Assembly (NCBI GenBank): GCA_021613535.1 | Contig: CP075494.1 | Location: forward strand, 11,098,001-11,162,000 | Origin: Adineta vaga | Lineage: Eukaryota > Rotifera | Reading direction: 5' to 3' | Length of the DNA: 64,000 nucleotides | Shown: positions 37,969 to 56,200 of the stretch, one piece after another | Layout of the letters: the number at the start of each line of letters is the position of its first letter | Position numbering within the stretch: position 1 is the stretch's first letter | Made by a program: the position numbers and the translations under genes | The notes under the pieces: model-generated | Seen by the model: only the letters and a program-made list of their open reading frames with translations | Database searches by the model: none | What the model was told of the DNA's origin: nothing

Positions 37969-38325
37969 TTCAATCAGTCTTTTGATAACAGTATCATCAA
38001 TAGAGTGCCTGAGAGAATACTCATACATAGTTAATGAACAATGAAATTGTCTGTTTTTGCTCTTTTGCTTAGCATAATATTATCATTATTTAACTGAACA
38101 AACATTACTTCATGTATTAACCGAATGATTATACAAGAGACTTATTCACTTCTAATAAGAATAAGTAAAAAATCTTTTTCATTACACATACAAAAGCATA
38201 TTAAGATGTTTATTTTAAAACTGATTATATATTTGTCTGTTACATTAAAACAACATAGAAAGGAAAAGAAAAGTAATTGCACATTATTTGTTCACATGTA
38301 GATTAGATAAGAATATATTTTTCAA
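37969..38325. other. Intergenic between convergent genes
   Basis: About 360 bp of AT-rich DNA between two stop codons. Nothing recognised. Confidence 0.5.
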
Positions 38326-41863
<3,538 letters not shown>

Positions 41864-44800
41864 ATGAAAAGGATGAAATCCGAAGTACAAGAAATTCTTA
41901 CGACTACGAATAAATTCCATAAATCACGTAAGAAAGTAAAATTTCGTCATTTGAAGAAATGTTTTTAATTAACTTTCATAGGATCAAATGATATTATTCA
42001 AACGAATAATCATGATGACTCGTATGATTTAATCACTGATCATAATTTGATTGCTCCACATGAAATATGTCCTAGTGGTATTGGTCCACTTTCTATCCTC
42101 GTCAATCAACATATATCTGATGTATCGTTTTCAAAATTGTATCAAGCAAGGTAATTAGAGAAAGATTTCATATTTTCATGGATTTTTTGTTGTTGTTATT
42201 GGTTTTTATAGTTTAAAATTTGGATGGGAAAAGATATTTACTCAAGATCGACAAAAACTTAAACCTAATGATATATCAGTTTTGAAATGTATTGTTTTCA
42301 ACCGTCTATTACACGAGTATTTAGAAGTAAGATTAATTTAGTTCTCATAAAAAATAATCGGAGGTCGATATTATAAAAAAAAGAAGAAATAAAAATAGAA
42401 GGTCATATTTATTCGAAGTAGAACGTAACGCACTGAGGAAGGCCGTTCACCGATAAGGGTGCATTCGAGTGCAAATAGTGCCGTTTTGTTCTTTTTATTT
42501 TCATCAAATGATGATGTAATTCGACATACAATGAATGTACTTTGTTACCATTAACAATTGCAAATGGTTGTTTTTTTTTAAATACACTTTGAATCGTGTA
42601 TATTTTAGAACTCAGATGTTTTTGTTCAAAAAACGACAAATTTATATAATGAAATAAGAGCTCGAATGGTAACTGACTTCCCATCATGGGTAAGTAAATA
42701 ATAGTTTGTAAAAAAAGTTTTAATCCTAATTTTTAAAATAGACTTCACAAGATTTATTCAATGAAGTTCGTCGTTGGAGAGATGTTCAATGTAGACGACG
42801 TTTGTTTTATTTCAATCATGAGGAATTAATACAATTTCCAGGTTTACTTATGCTACAAAAAGCGTATGTATTGTTTTGGTTAGTTAGTCAAATCATATGG
42901 AATTAAATCTATAGATCAACAAATTGGTGCCATTGTTTAACGAATTATTATCGACAAAATAAAAATCTCTGGGAAACCGAAGGACGTCAACGATTTTCTG
43001 AACATTTGCAACAGTAAATTTTCTTTTTAAGCAAAACAACGATTGAAAACAAGCTTCAATCTTTATTTCTTTAGTTCATTTATTATTGTTGCTCAACCGA
43101 CTGGTGCAGAAGGTGCAGCTGTAACTCAATATATCAAAAGTACTTCCGGACATTTTGCTAGATTGAATACACGTATTATCTGTCTATTGGATCCTGTGAT
43201 TCTTCATAATTATATAGATCTTTCCGATATTGGTAAAGGATTTTCTTACAAAAGTTTTATGATCTCAATCAATCTTCTTCATAGATGTTATACTTTATCC
43301 ATTGAATCGAGAAATAAATGATAAGAAAGAAAAACAATCTTCAATTAAATGGGAAATACGTAAAGTAATGAGTGCTGAAGGTGCTACGATATCACTTTTC
43401 TGTGCTGAAATTCAAACACTTCAATTGGGAAAGAATGATTCGGAAAGTAAACGTCTGTCATTGAACTCAACACTCTGTCAATTAGAATTTCGATTTAAAG
43501 TCAAAGTAAATTTTTCAAATGACCAATTCATTACGAAGATTTTCAATTTTGAAATTAGGTCAAAGATTTTCATTTTGAAGAAAATATTCTTTTAATATCT
43601 CAACCATTTGGAATCTGTTCACATGCTCAATATTTTCCGAAATTTGTTTCACAAATCTTTCTCTACGAAATCAAACATATTTTAAATGATGTAACGATTT
43701 GATTCTCGTTCTATCTTTATTTTTCCTAAGACTTATTTCTAATTCTTTTCGTAGCAAAATCCTATAACTGATCCAAATATTCTTACTATATATGTTCGAC
43801 GATACTATACACGAATGACCGGTTTCGAAATAGCTGAACATACAAATCGATATATTCGAGATGTTTTCACACAAATTATTAATGGTAAGTCATTTACTTG
43901 AAATCATTCCATGTTTTAGATAGATTTCAAATATTTAGATACAAAAAGTACACGTTCTATTAGTACGCTAGATCATATACTTGAAGTAAGAGAAATATTC
44001 AGTTGATATTTGTTTTGTAAAATTTGATTATATTGATATTTAAAAGGATATATTGACGAAAATCATCAGTCAAATTGATTATCTCGTTTTACATCCCGTT
44101 TTATTATTAATGTATAATGATAAGTAAGATGAAATTCTATATATGTCAATTTTGTGATCTGATCTAATACTATTTTTCTAGTCTCTTTCTTGGCATATGT
44201 GATAGTCTTGCTTTTGATCGAAAGTTGAAGGGTAATCGTGAAAAACCTGATGTATTGTTACGTTTAAATACTCTTACGAAACATCAATGGAATAGTAATG
44301 CAAATGTTCGATTTCTAGTTCATGACGGTAGTGATAAAATATTTGATATTTTGTTCTTCTTAACAATTTAGAATAATGTAAAATGTAGGTAATTTAAGGC
44401 GAGCAAGTTTTGATTCGAAATCATTCGTAAATGAACTCTGTAGACTTATTTGTGAATCGGTTAATGTAAAAACAAAACAAGCAACTGTTTTATCTCCAAT
44501 ATCACTTCGTCAATTTACTGATTTTCATTGGTATTTTCGTAAGTAATTCTTCTTATTCTAATCTAGAAAATAATTGATGAAATTTTATTTAGATGATGAA
44601 TTGTATCGATTAAATAAAATGACACCATTAGATAGTGATGCTTATGATCCTTTATTACCGATTCTTTGGATGACAATGTAAAGATTATCATTTTTCGTCT
44701 CGAAATACTATCAACTTTCTCTCTCTCTCTCTTTCGTTTTAGGAGACGCAATGATGATCAACATACTTTAGAAAGAGATGGTGTCTTGCAAAGTACACTT

Positions 44801-45519
44801 CCACGGAAAAAACGAGCACGTTCTGATTCATTTCCAACAATCGAATCTGTTGTATCGGAATGCCAACCAATTCCTATTAATATTGTACTTCATATAAATA
44901 AAATCGATGAATCATCATCACAATCCACGAATTCTTCTACTAATTCTCACATTGGAAATTCTGGTAAGATAATCTAATTTCTTCTTTGAAAATAAAATAA
45001 AATAATATATATATATATATATCTTCAGTTACTGATAAACCATTGACAACTAATGAGAAAGTTCAACAAACGAATAATCCGGATGGTTCTAAAAAGCGTC
45101 GTCAATGGTTAATTGAAATGCCTGAAGATATCAATATATCTCCAGGAGTAATTTTTCAATATTTAAGTGAAAAATTTTTCCATATAATGAACAATCAAAA
45201 TGATAGTATATCTTCTTCCAGTTATTTACTTCGACCTGAACCATCCACATTATCAACGATAGATCTAAAGTATTTGCATAATTCCAAACGGATAACATCA
45301 CCTGTTGATGAATCATCAGATGATTCGAATTCTTCTGTAGAAGTAAGTAGTTTTAGTAATAAGATAACTAATAATACGGTTTTCTATTTCTATGTTTCAT
45401 AGCTAGCGAAAGCTGATTTAGATTCATCAAGTAATGATTCAGTAAAACGGATTAAAGTTAAAGATGAACCATGTGATGCTGATTATGAGACCATATCCGA
45501 CAGAATGACAATTCATTGA
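41864..45519 (+). CDS. STAT-like protein, array gene A
   Basis: Eighteen exons join in phase, among them 41864-41927, 41982-42150, 42212-42326, 42609-42689, 42742-42863, 42915-43013, 43075-43232, 43285-43505, 43559-43690, 44182-44327, 44743-44963 and 45403-45519, giving 815 residues, as in STATs. A basic N-terminus and helical region lead to SFIIVAQPTGAEG and NTRIICLLDP, which align with the SAFVVERQP and VRLLVKF-type start of the STAT DNA-binding domain. SQPFGICSHAQYFP and YTRMTGFEI follow, then a helical linker running into LFLGICDS (STAT: IMGFISKE) and an SH2-like module with VLLRLNTL (STAT: FLLRFSES), Arg codon 44261-44263. The tail has a PRKKRAR nuclear-localisation-like motif, acidic Ser runs and KVKDEP, a sumoylation-type site. 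A DNA-binding, phosphotyrosine-responsive role is inferred from this order. Confidence 0.72.
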
Positions 45520-46868
45520 GATGATTTTTTTTAATATATTTTTATGGAAAACATTTTATTTTTAATTGAGAATCAAATCATCGTTCCAACGAACCTGAAA
45601 AGTCTTTTGTATTCATTTGTTTACTTTTATAGTTTATAAGTACTGTATTGTTCAAATTGAATTCTCTCATGTGCTTCTCTATTCAATTCATACTTGGTAA
45701 AAGAATATCTATTGATGTTCGATGATACCTAAATTACTGATTGAATATAGATTAGTCTATTCACTACGTTCAACTGAAGTAATAGATTGTGAGACAAACT
45801 TATAGTTAGCAAATGATTCTACCTGATCTCAGATGATTTATTTTGCTTGACACACGATCTTTCATCAGCTAAGTATTGACGTTGAAGAATCGTTACATTT
45901 AAAAGTTTTTGCTAAAATATTGTCTAGCCAAACCAAATAAATGTTTAACAATACGATCAGTATGTAATGAAAATTTTACGCGAGTTACTCATTGAACGAT
46001 GTAGTTATCATAAATAGAGAAGTGCAACGACGCTTCTATGGTAAGACAGCTGGTTTATAACTTGCCATGGTGAAGATTACATTTTCGGTTGTCAAGTTTT
46101 GAAGTTGATAATCATAATAAAAACAACCATTTTCATGACATAATTGTACGGTAAAATTTGCCTGAAGGACTTACTTTCGTTAATGAGAAAGCCACGCCGC
46201 TAGATTTAAAAAATCGCGGAAAGTTAACGTCTGTTTTTTTGTATTTGATAATATAAATTTGATTATTACTTACGATAACACGATGTCACTTGAAAACGAA
46301 AATATATGTCTGGAAGATAACAGTCGTACGTTACAGTTGATATTTTTTCATATTAATTACAACGATTAAGAGAATTGTCTATTGACGTCTTCAAGAGAAG
46401 GAATTTGTATGCTGTGACGAAAATCTATGAAAATAATTTCATTATGAAGAAATTCTTACGAAATTAAAAAAAAGTCTTCGAATTTACATGATTATGACAA
46501 AAAATAATGAATTTCGTTTGTTTTAGTTGTAAAATGTAATACTCATCCTTGACTTGGAGAGAAAGTCTTGCCAACTTACTTATCGTTGGTAAAAACCCTA
46601 GTTAAATAATAGCAAAATAAAATTTTTCGTGGAAAGGTAATCTTTCATGGTAACAACGGCTACGTCATTTTCGTGTTGTTTTATTCGTTGACAGAATAAC
46701 AAAAGAATGAAGCACCGCTGGTTTCTAATAGAATAGAAGACAAAATCATATTTAGCCAAGTTTTTAGTCACGTATTAAAAGCTTAGACAAGTGAATTATT
46801 ACGTGACACATTTTCAGTATAATTGAAATAAATTCTCATACAATAATCCAAGAGATTAATCATCCTAT
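45520..46868. other. Intergenic within the STAT-like array
   Basis: About 1.35 kb between genes A and B, without open frames of note. No remnant of a further array member or transposon was recognised. It should contain the promoter of gene B. Confidence 0.5.
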
Positions 46869-49605
46869 ATGGCAACAAAGGATCATCATTTAACCAAACG
46901 ACCAAAGACAGGTGACATACATTTGTTCACTCTTAGTTATCTCTTATGTGTTTATAGAATCAACATTAATCAATCCTATCGATATCAACTATCACAATTT
47001 TCTATCCCCAAATGAGGCTTTCTCAAACATTGATATTTATCTTTTCTTCTTAATGAACGGTTCAATAGTGAAATCATCTTTTTCAGAGCTATGTCAAAGA
47101 AGGTTTGCAGAATTGAATTTTAGCTCAATTAAATTAGAACTAGTTTTGTAGTTTACAGGATGGATGGCTAACATTGCTTCGTAATGAACGAGACAAATTA
47201 AAATTAGATCCAAAATCCAAAATCAAACGTTTTATCCTGAATCGATTGCTCGCACAAGGTCCTGAAGTACGACTGATCAAAATAATTTTTGATGATAGTT
47301 TCTCTCTATTGTAATTTAGTTTTTTAATCAACAAGTCTATCAATTGATTGAACAAATCAATGATCATATGTCCAATACGATTCCTATTCATTGGAATAAT
47401 TATAGTGATCGACAAGTAGTAGAAAGTATCTACAGTGAAGTGAAGAACTATCGAATGTTACAAAATCAACAAGGTTTACTTCACGTCGAACGTGATCAAA
47501 TATGCAATTTATTTGTTTTACAAGAAGGGTTCGTTCTTACTTTTCCCTTTTTTTCTCTCGTTATATTTCAATACTAAATAGAATAACCAAGCGTTTTCTT
47601 GAACTGGTTAGTTCCTCATCGAATCATTCGAATGCAGAACAAACGGATGCAAATGTTATGTTTCAAGAGCTTTTTGATCAGTATGAATCTATGAATATAA
47701 ATAAGAAAAAACATTTATTCTGATGCTTTCTTTTTCCACTACGTAGTTCTCTGATTATTGTTGATCATCCATCTGGTCTTGAATGTCCAGCAGTGGTCAA
47801 ATATGAACTCAACGAGGAGAAATATGAGATAAAGATCAAGACGCGTCTTATCTGTTTACTTGATCCACAACAAGTCGGTCAATATTTGAAAATGTCCAAT
47901 ATAGGTAAGTTTGTCTTCTTTCGAAGTTTATAATATAATTGTTGAATTTCTTTTCGAAGAGGCTATACTTTATGCAAAAGATTCCGAAAACGATCCCAAT
48001 GAAAATATCAAACTTTCACTTTCATGGAAATTTGAAAAGATAATGGATACTGCCAATACGAGCAGAACTTTTCTTTACTGTGAATTAACTGAAGATTGTC
48101 CAATCACATTCGGTAAAAAACTAAACAAAAAGAAATTTTTCTACAGTCAAAGACTATGTTACCTGCAATTCAGCATTAAATTCCATGTATGACTAAACAT
48201 TACGGAATAATACATTATCATATATTCTTGCTTAGGTTCCGATTTTAACTATTGAAAAAACTTCAGTCGTTAATTCGCAGTTATTTGCTATTTGTTCGCA
48301 TCCACAATTATTTCCACAATATCTAGCAAAAGTTTTAATTATTGAAATGAATAATTCATCTTCAATTGTAAGCGAAATCTTCTGATATGAATAGATTTCT
48401 ACGGATTATTTCTCGTTCAGATAAATTATGAACAACATGTCGGAACACTTATGAATTATATTAATCTTTATCATCAACGTGTCTGTGGAATTAAACTCAA
48501 TGATGAAAGTCATCAATTCATAGTAAAACAATTAGAAAATGTCTACTTATCATCACATGAAAAGATATCGAGCCTTTCATTTGATATCTATGAAGTAGGC
48601 AGATATCGTTTATTGAAATTTCAAATTTTTCTTATGTTTTAAAGCATATCTTATCGAAATTAATCGCACAAATTCGATTTATGAGTAATCATCCTTTCCT
48701 TTGTACGATGTATCACGAAGGGTTTGATAAAGATTCTCTTGTCTGTATTATATATGTGTTCATATACTTTGTGTCTAGACTATTTCACGGAATATGTGAT
48801 GCGGCTATTGATCAAAATTTAAGGAATGGAACAAGAACGAAACCTTATATATTGATACGATTCGATACATTAGACAATCAAACGACTGCATGTAATCAAA
48901 ATCTAATTTTTGCTATTAATAACGGTTCGTATCAATAAAATTTTGTACACAATAAATGTAAAGTTTAATATAGGCGAGTTGTGTAAAGCAGAGATTGAGA
49001 GCCAAAATCTCGCTGAAGAACTATGTCAATGTTTTCATAAAGCAGCAAGTATTAAAAGTCAAGCACAGATGTACAATCATGAAATTCTTTCATTTGAAAA
49101 CCTACGTTTTTATTATGGTAAAATAAATGATGATATGTTTATTTCAAAATTCATACATAACGATTTCAATTTAGATGAAAAAATGCAAACTGTTAAGAAA
49201 ATCAATTACTATCCACTAAATCTACTTCTTCGCGATAAAATGTAGTTATAATTGAGATCCTATATTTTCTATTTATTTGTATATTTAAATTTTAGACAAC
49301 CCGTTGATACTAATCCACTACGTAAGTCTGCAAATTTCATATTCAAATTTCATTTCTCTTGTATAGCTGCAACAACAACTACTGTTCAAGATCTGTTTCC
49401 AATCAATTCAGAAGCACCAACACAATATAGTGCAATTCTATCATTGAATATAACTGCTAATAGAGATTTAAGACCCTACGTGATTACATATTTACAACAA
49501 GCTCTCTCACAATTATGTTCAGAAAATGATATTACTGGTGTTCTAGACTCTTTTTCGTCATTAGAACTTCTCGATCATATTAATCCGTCTGATTTTCGAA
49601 CGTGA
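46869..49605 (+). CDS. STAT-like protein, array gene B
   Basis: Early exons are 46869-46911, 46958-47102, 47152-47266, 47320-47528, 47582-47680, and one starting at 47747; the later ones were placed by frame and similarity. A short basic start (MATKDHHLTKRPKT) precedes the helical region. The third exon is 115 bp, as in genes A, C and D. The landmark segments are SLIIVDHPSGLEC (the QP of A and D is HP here), KTRLICLLDP, QLFAICSHPQLFPQYLAKV, YHQRVCGIKL, FLCTMYHEG, LFHGICDA and the SH2-like YILIRFDTL with Arg codon 48858-48860. The intron that splits the helical region after a Trp codon in A and D is absent. The tail is short, Thr-rich and lacks the basic motif of A. A STAT-like role is inferred. 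Confidence 0.68.
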
Positions 49606-50109
49606 ATTCGAATAAAAACATTAATCTAGAAATGAGATTTAAATCCAATTGTTTAATTTTTATTTGAGACAACTTTGTTAGTCATTTGACGCAAGTAAAC
49701 TTTTCTAAGTATGCGAATCTTTTCGATCATTTTTTTTTCTCTAAATTTTAGAGAATAGATTCATCTCTTTATCGTGATCTCAATATTAGCATCAATCACA
49801 TGACGGCTGAACGGAGGATAAAAGTTATGTGATAGAAATATTTTTTTGTTAGAAGGTTTGAGAATAAAAAATAATCAATGAATACTTTTATCTTAGAAGC
49901 GTATTTGATGTTAATATGACTATATTTACTCTTGTTTCTACGAAATAATTGAAAAAGAATGAAAAAGAAAAGAGAAAAAACTGAAAAAACGAATTCTTGT
50001 CTATTGCATTACACTCGAGGCTTTTTTTCTAAATGCGAAATGTGTGAAAACGTTTTCACATCAAGGACTTGACACGATTATTTCAATATTTTAGAATTTA
50101 TCGAAATAG
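49606..50109. other. Intergenic within the STAT-like array
   Basis: About 500 bp between genes B and C. AT-rich with A runs near 49945-49995. Nothing recognised. Confidence 0.5.
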
Positions 50110-52823
50110 ATGTTCATGTCACAAAAAGCAGGGTCAAACAAACGAAAAAAAGCAAGTAATAAACAACTATTCATTGTATTTTGGTGAATTGTATCTAAAA
50201 AGTACTATTCATGCCTATCTAGATGCATCCGAAATTCTTAGTCATATCAATTCACAAAGTTTATCGAACGATTTTGAATTTCTTACAGGACCAATTGATG
50301 TTCAGGATCCATTCCTATGGTTATTATTATCTGGTCGAATGATGAATAGTACAATTTGGAATCTATTTGAAAAGAGGTAACTAAAACCTCGAATAAAATA
50401 CGTTCAATATCAATTCTTTTAGTGATGAAATAAAACGAAAACAATTATTAATTGATGAACGAAATAAATTGAAGTTAGATGATAAATCCAAATCAAAACG
50501 ATTGATACTCAATCGATTAATTCATGCATGTTTAGAAGTATATCTTATTCAGAATTCATAGCATCAAAGATTTTCATATTGTTTCATTTCTTATAGAATT
50601 CGAACTGTTTACATCAACAAACTGAACAATTAATTCAATCGATCCGACATCAAATATCCGATCCATATCCATATGAATCAATATTTTATACTGATTTACA
50701 ATTATATGATGAAGTACAAGTATGGAGACGAACTCAATGTCGACGACGTTTGTTTTTCGAACAATTCTCTCCATCATGTAATTTACTTACATTACAACGA
50801 TTGTAAGTTCATTGAATTCCTTTCCTGTTATTCTCAATAGTGGATTATTCAATAGAATGACTGATCAATTTATTCATTTGATCAATCAATTTCATCAAAA
50901 TCCGAATACTTTTCAAGAAACGGATCAAAATGCTCTTATCAAATTGTTTGATCAGTATGTTTCTTTTTTTTTCATTTTCCTTCGATGTTTCTGATTGCTT
51001 GTATCTAGTTCATTGGTCATTGTCGTTCAACCATGTGGTACAGATTGTGTAGCAGCAACTAAATATGAAAAAGAAGCGAAAAATTTTGTTGCAAAATTAA
51101 AAACACGAATCATCTGTCTATTGGATCCCGTTCGAACTCATGGATATTTGACTCTATCAGATACGAGTAAATCGTTTGTTTTTTTTTCTCAAGATTTTAC
51201 TCTTCTTGTTTAGATGTGGTACTCCAAACTGAAAACGATGATCTCGATGGCGATCCTCAAGCATCTCTTACGTACAAAACACGAACAATAATGACTAATG
51301 AAAATATCGAAAGAACATTCAGTTATTTCGAAATGAAAGAAATTCAATGTTTGAAATTAACAAAATTAAATACGAATGGAAAACCTTCGTATAATAGAAA
51401 TTTATGTAAATTAAAATTTCAAACCCTATTTCAAGTAATAGTCAATGGATTTACTCTTCAAATTCCTATTCTCTTCCAATCACAATTATTTGGTTTATGT
51501 TCTCATGCCAAATATTATTCGAAATATTTAGCAAAAATATTCTTATCAGAAATCCATCAAATGCATCCAGATGTAAAGCATAGATTGAAAACATTCTTGA
51601 ACTTTTCTCTTTTCATATATAGATCGATCCGACATTTCATATCAATGTTTTGAAAACTTATATCTGTCAATTTCACAGACGTCTGACCGGTGTGGAAGTA
51701 AAACTACATACTGAAAATTATATAAAAGAAAACTTACAAGCGTTCTATCGAACATTTGAACAAAACGCCTCATCTCCAACGACTGATGTGATGTTTTTTT
51801 CGTGGAATATCTATGAAGTATGATTAATAGTTTTGGTCTATAACTGTTTTTTTTTCATTTATTAGGAGCGTTTAACAAAATTATTCAGTCAAATTCGATT
51901 CCTAAGCAATCAACCATGTCTAGCACTGATGTATCACGACAAGTTATTATTTAGAATTCTTCTTATCGTTATATTTTTGATCATTTAATCTATTTAGTCT
52001 TTGCCGTGGTATAACTAATGAAGCATATGATAAAGATCTCGAGAAAACGATCTCAACTGAAGCTGGAATATTGATACGATTTGAAGAATTTACTCATCAA
52101 GAACCAACAAGAAATCCTTATATTATTGTCGTAAAATTCAATGGTTTGTATCAAACGAATTCAATAACTATTGGCCTTCGTAATAATGCTATTTGTATAG
52201 GTACACTATCAATATCACGTATCAGTCATGAATATCTCCTCAATGATATCTGCAGATATTGTGAAAGAACAATAGAAAATTCTTTACACATATTCGCTGA
52301 TGATAAACTTCTACCTTTTTCAACATTTTGTCTATATTATGGTAACATTCTAGAATATCTTTCAAAAAAGAAAAGCGAAAACATCGTTACTTTACCTTAT
52401 TAGATGATGGATTAAATCGGAATAATTTCATTCAGTCTGATAATTACACGATATTTCATTTAACAAATGTTCTTATGCAAAACAACAGGTGAATCGAATA
52501 CGTTTATGATTCATTATTATTCTTTGATTTTTAGACAGGATGATTCAGAGCAATCTCAGACTAATCAGCAGAATATTTCACCGACATTTTATCTTTCCGG
52601 AAAATTAACTGGAAGAACAGATGCAATGAATGAAGCTATGACGGACCTGAAAGAATATTTTGCTACTCTGTGTAAAAAACATAACATTCACGGTACCTTA
52701 TTTCAAAGTGAGACAAAGCCATTCACGGATGTCATATGTAATACGAATGAACTTGATCTTTTAAGTAACTTTTTATTACCTGCAAGTGATGTTGATGATC
52801 TTCTTACTGAACATGATTACTAA
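50110..52823 (+). CDS. STAT-like protein, array gene C
   Basis: The start is one of two in-frame ATGs at 50110 and 50116 (MFMSQKAGSNKRKK); the first intron after this basic start is placed so that it has phase 1, as in the other copies. Later landmarks are the 115 bp exon 50423-50537, CRRRLFFEQFSP in the helical region, SLVIVVQPCGTDC and KTRIICLLDP at the start of the DNA-binding-like part, LFGLCSHAKYYSKYLAKI, FHRRLTGVEV, CLALMYHDK, SLCRGI and the SH2-like GILIRFEEF with Arg codon 52077-52079. The SH2-like part departs most from A and D just after the Arg. The C-terminus ends in an acidic helix (DVDDLLTEHDY). The protein is about 750-800 residues. Exons between 51200 and 52500 are only approximately joined. 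Confidence 0.66.
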
Positions 52824-53266
52824 GATTACATATAAAAAAATGATAAATACTAAAGAAAGAAAAACTATATTCAGTTGAATAGATCTATGCCTTAGTCCTT
52901 GAAAGATAGATGTCAACCTTTTGTGTTCCTCTAACCTCATACGACTCTCAAGGTACAGAGACAAGGTCGGTTAAATTACTTACTTTTTGTCCTTTGAGTG
53001 GAAATCATTTTTTTGATTCTTTTCTCCTCGTGAAGTCGCATAAAAGAAATATGTTCTTTTCCGCGAAAACTGTCTGACCTTAATCGGAAAAAAGAGAATT
53101 TCACTGAAATATTACAATATTTCTGCGTAACTCAAACTTTTTAATATAATGATTGTTTTATCTTCGTATACGGAGAAACGAATCTGTCCAAGAAAAAAGG
53201 AATTCAACTAAGTATTTAAACAATGCAGATCGAAGAAAGGTCATACCAGTAAAGTTAAAAGTCAAT
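52824..53266. other. Intergenic within the STAT-like array
   Basis: About 440 bp between genes C and D. Nothing recognised apart from A/T runs; it should hold the promoter of gene D. Confidence 0.5.
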
Positions 53267-56200
53267 ATGGCAACTGAAAAGAAATCTCCTAGACAAGGAA
53301 CAAAACGATCTGGTAAATTTGGCTTTTAAAACAAACGTTCATTTGTTAGAAATCATTTAGCATCCGATCCAACGATTGAACTAGCACAAATGCCTACTAC
53401 TATTAGTCATAAGTATCCAATATCATCGGATTTTTCGAATGATAAAGATTTACTTGTACCAAATGAAATTAGTAATCGAGCAATTGGTCTTCTCTCTTGT
53501 TTGACAACGAGACGACTAATTAATATATCTTTCACAACTTTATATCAACGAAGGTAAACAATATGATTGATATAGATGAATTGATCTTACTTAAAGTTTA
53601 GTTTAAAAATTACTTGGTTGGATTTATTAACGCGTGAACGACGAAATCTTAAATCAAATATTAATTCAGTAGAAAAATGTTTTATGATTAATCGATTGAT
53701 TGCAGAATGTACAAAAGTATGATTAAATCTTTAGTAATTTCTTCATAAGAATGCTTTCTTCTATGATTATAAAGGATCCGTATAAATTTGCACAACAAAC
53801 AGGAGAATTATTTGAAGAAATCAAATCGTCTATGTCGACAACATTCTTATCAACATGGGTAAATCAAATCAATATGAATAATCGAAATAATTTTATCTAA
53901 TTATACTTTTCTAGTCAGCAGAAGATTTCTATAATCAAATAATAATTTGGCGTCGTTTGCAATGTCAACGACGTTTATTTCATATTGATTATGATGAAAT
54001 TAATCGACCACAAAGTCTACTAACATTACAACGATTGTAAAATTTTTCAATATTAGTTCTTAATCATTCGTTAAACTTCCTAAATTTAGTGTTAGTGTAC
54101 TTACCAATCAATATCTTAACTCCTATCGAGTCAATCCAACGATAGATAATCAAAATCATTTGAAAAAATTATTGCAACAGTAAGAAATCTTTTTCTTATA
54201 TAATCATTCTAATCTCTCTGAATTATAGTTCGTTTCTTATTGTTGCTCAACCATCTATTCCAGAATGTGTTGCTGCAACAAAATATGAAAAAACAAAGGA
54301 TAATTATGTTGCGAAATTATCTTCGCGAATCATCTGTTTAATAGATCCAGATACAATTGAAAAATATTTCGTTCTTGATAGTATTAGTAAGTTTCTCAAT
54401 AGAATTATCGATGAAAATTTCATTTTTCTATTAAAGATGTGATTCTTTATCCATTCGATCGAACTGTGGATTCATTCGGCGAAAGGCAATCTGCATTAAA
54501 ATGGTATACAAAACCAATAACAGATGTTGAAAATCAAATTAGAATGGTTCTCTTCGCCGAACTTGACTCGATTTCCTTACAAAAATTAGATATTCGAAAT
54601 ACTCGACCATTATATAGTGCTAAACTATGTCAATTACAATTTCAAATAAAAGTCAAAGTAAACTACACTTTTCTTCAGAATATTGTTTTTTGTTCTAAAT
54701 CGATTTTCAATAGACAAAAGAATTTCATATCGAAGAGAATTTACTTTATCTTTCACAACCATTTGGACTTTGTTCACATGCTCAATATTATCCAGAATAT
54801 GTTGCAAAAGTACTTCTATATGAAGTTTCATTACTAACACAAACTGTATGTTATCTGTTTGAAATTTTCAAATGAAATTCATAAGAATATTTCAGATTGA
54901 TCTAATGATACATCCAGATGTTCTTACAGATTATCTTGCTCGATATCATGTTCGAATAGCAGGTGTTAAAATGAAACGTCATACATGTGAATATATCAGA
55001 AATATTCTACGAATAATTTATGGTAAGAATAGTTAGAATACTAAGAGTTTAACTAGTATGAGAGTATTCGTTTAGAAGGACGAAAAGATGTACTAATGAC
55101 GGCTGCTTTTGGAATCTATGAAGTAAGTTTGATGGTATTGTTTCTTCATATTTGAAATTGTTCTCTGTTCATAGGAAATCTTAGCTCAGATGATTAGTCA
55201 AATGGAAATGTTTATAGATCATCCATTTCTCGCTATGATGTATCATGATGGGTATTGAAAATTTTTCTTTATCGAAATATTTCATCTTAAACTAACGTGC
55301 TTCATTTTAGTTTATTTCTCGGTATTTGTAATAGTGCACTCGATCAAAATCTTCATGGTACTCGTGAAGAACCACATATTTTACTTCGTTTTAATACGTT
55401 ATCGACGCATCAATCAATTCAACATGCATCTGTTCGATTTATTGTTCATAATGGTTAGAATTTCTCGGAGAAAGTCAATGTTTATTTTGATATTTTCTAG
55501 GTCAATTGATACGAGCGACTTTTCATGCAAAAGCCTTCATCGATGAAATGTGTCGAATGATTGCTGAAGCCAATTCGGAGAAAGCAAAAAAAATTCGATT
55601 ACTTTCCGATACATCGAATCAAACATTCTACGATTTTATTTCATATTTTGGTAAGTCTGAAAGTATGTAATGACTTGTATATATTTTTTTCTATCATTCA
55701 TCTCAGATAATGAATTATTTCGACTTGATACAGCAGCAGCACCTATGAAAGATGCCTATCAACCATTCATACCGATCCTTTGGAATACAATGTAAGTCGA
55801 TGAATCCATTTGATATCTACTATTATATTTATTGTTTAGGAGAACAAATACTGATCTATCAGAACAACAGATACGTATGTTAAAATGTCACATTTCTATC
55901 AATTTAAATGTTTAGTATTTTATTCTAATTTAGCTTCTCCTCTATTCGTTGTGAAAACTCATCCAATAGATTTATCTCAAACTGGTGCATCTTCCATGCA
56001 AGGTAAGATATTCGTAGCTATGTTTTCGTATGAAACTATTTGCTCCGTTTAGTTGATACTCCTCATGTAATGGAAACTCATTCTCAATTGCCACGAACAA
56101 CTGAAAAGATAACTTCACAAATTGATTCAATTATTTTTCGTGTATTCGAAAAACTCGTTGATTTATTGACGAAATCTACTTCGCCATATTCGACTCAAGC

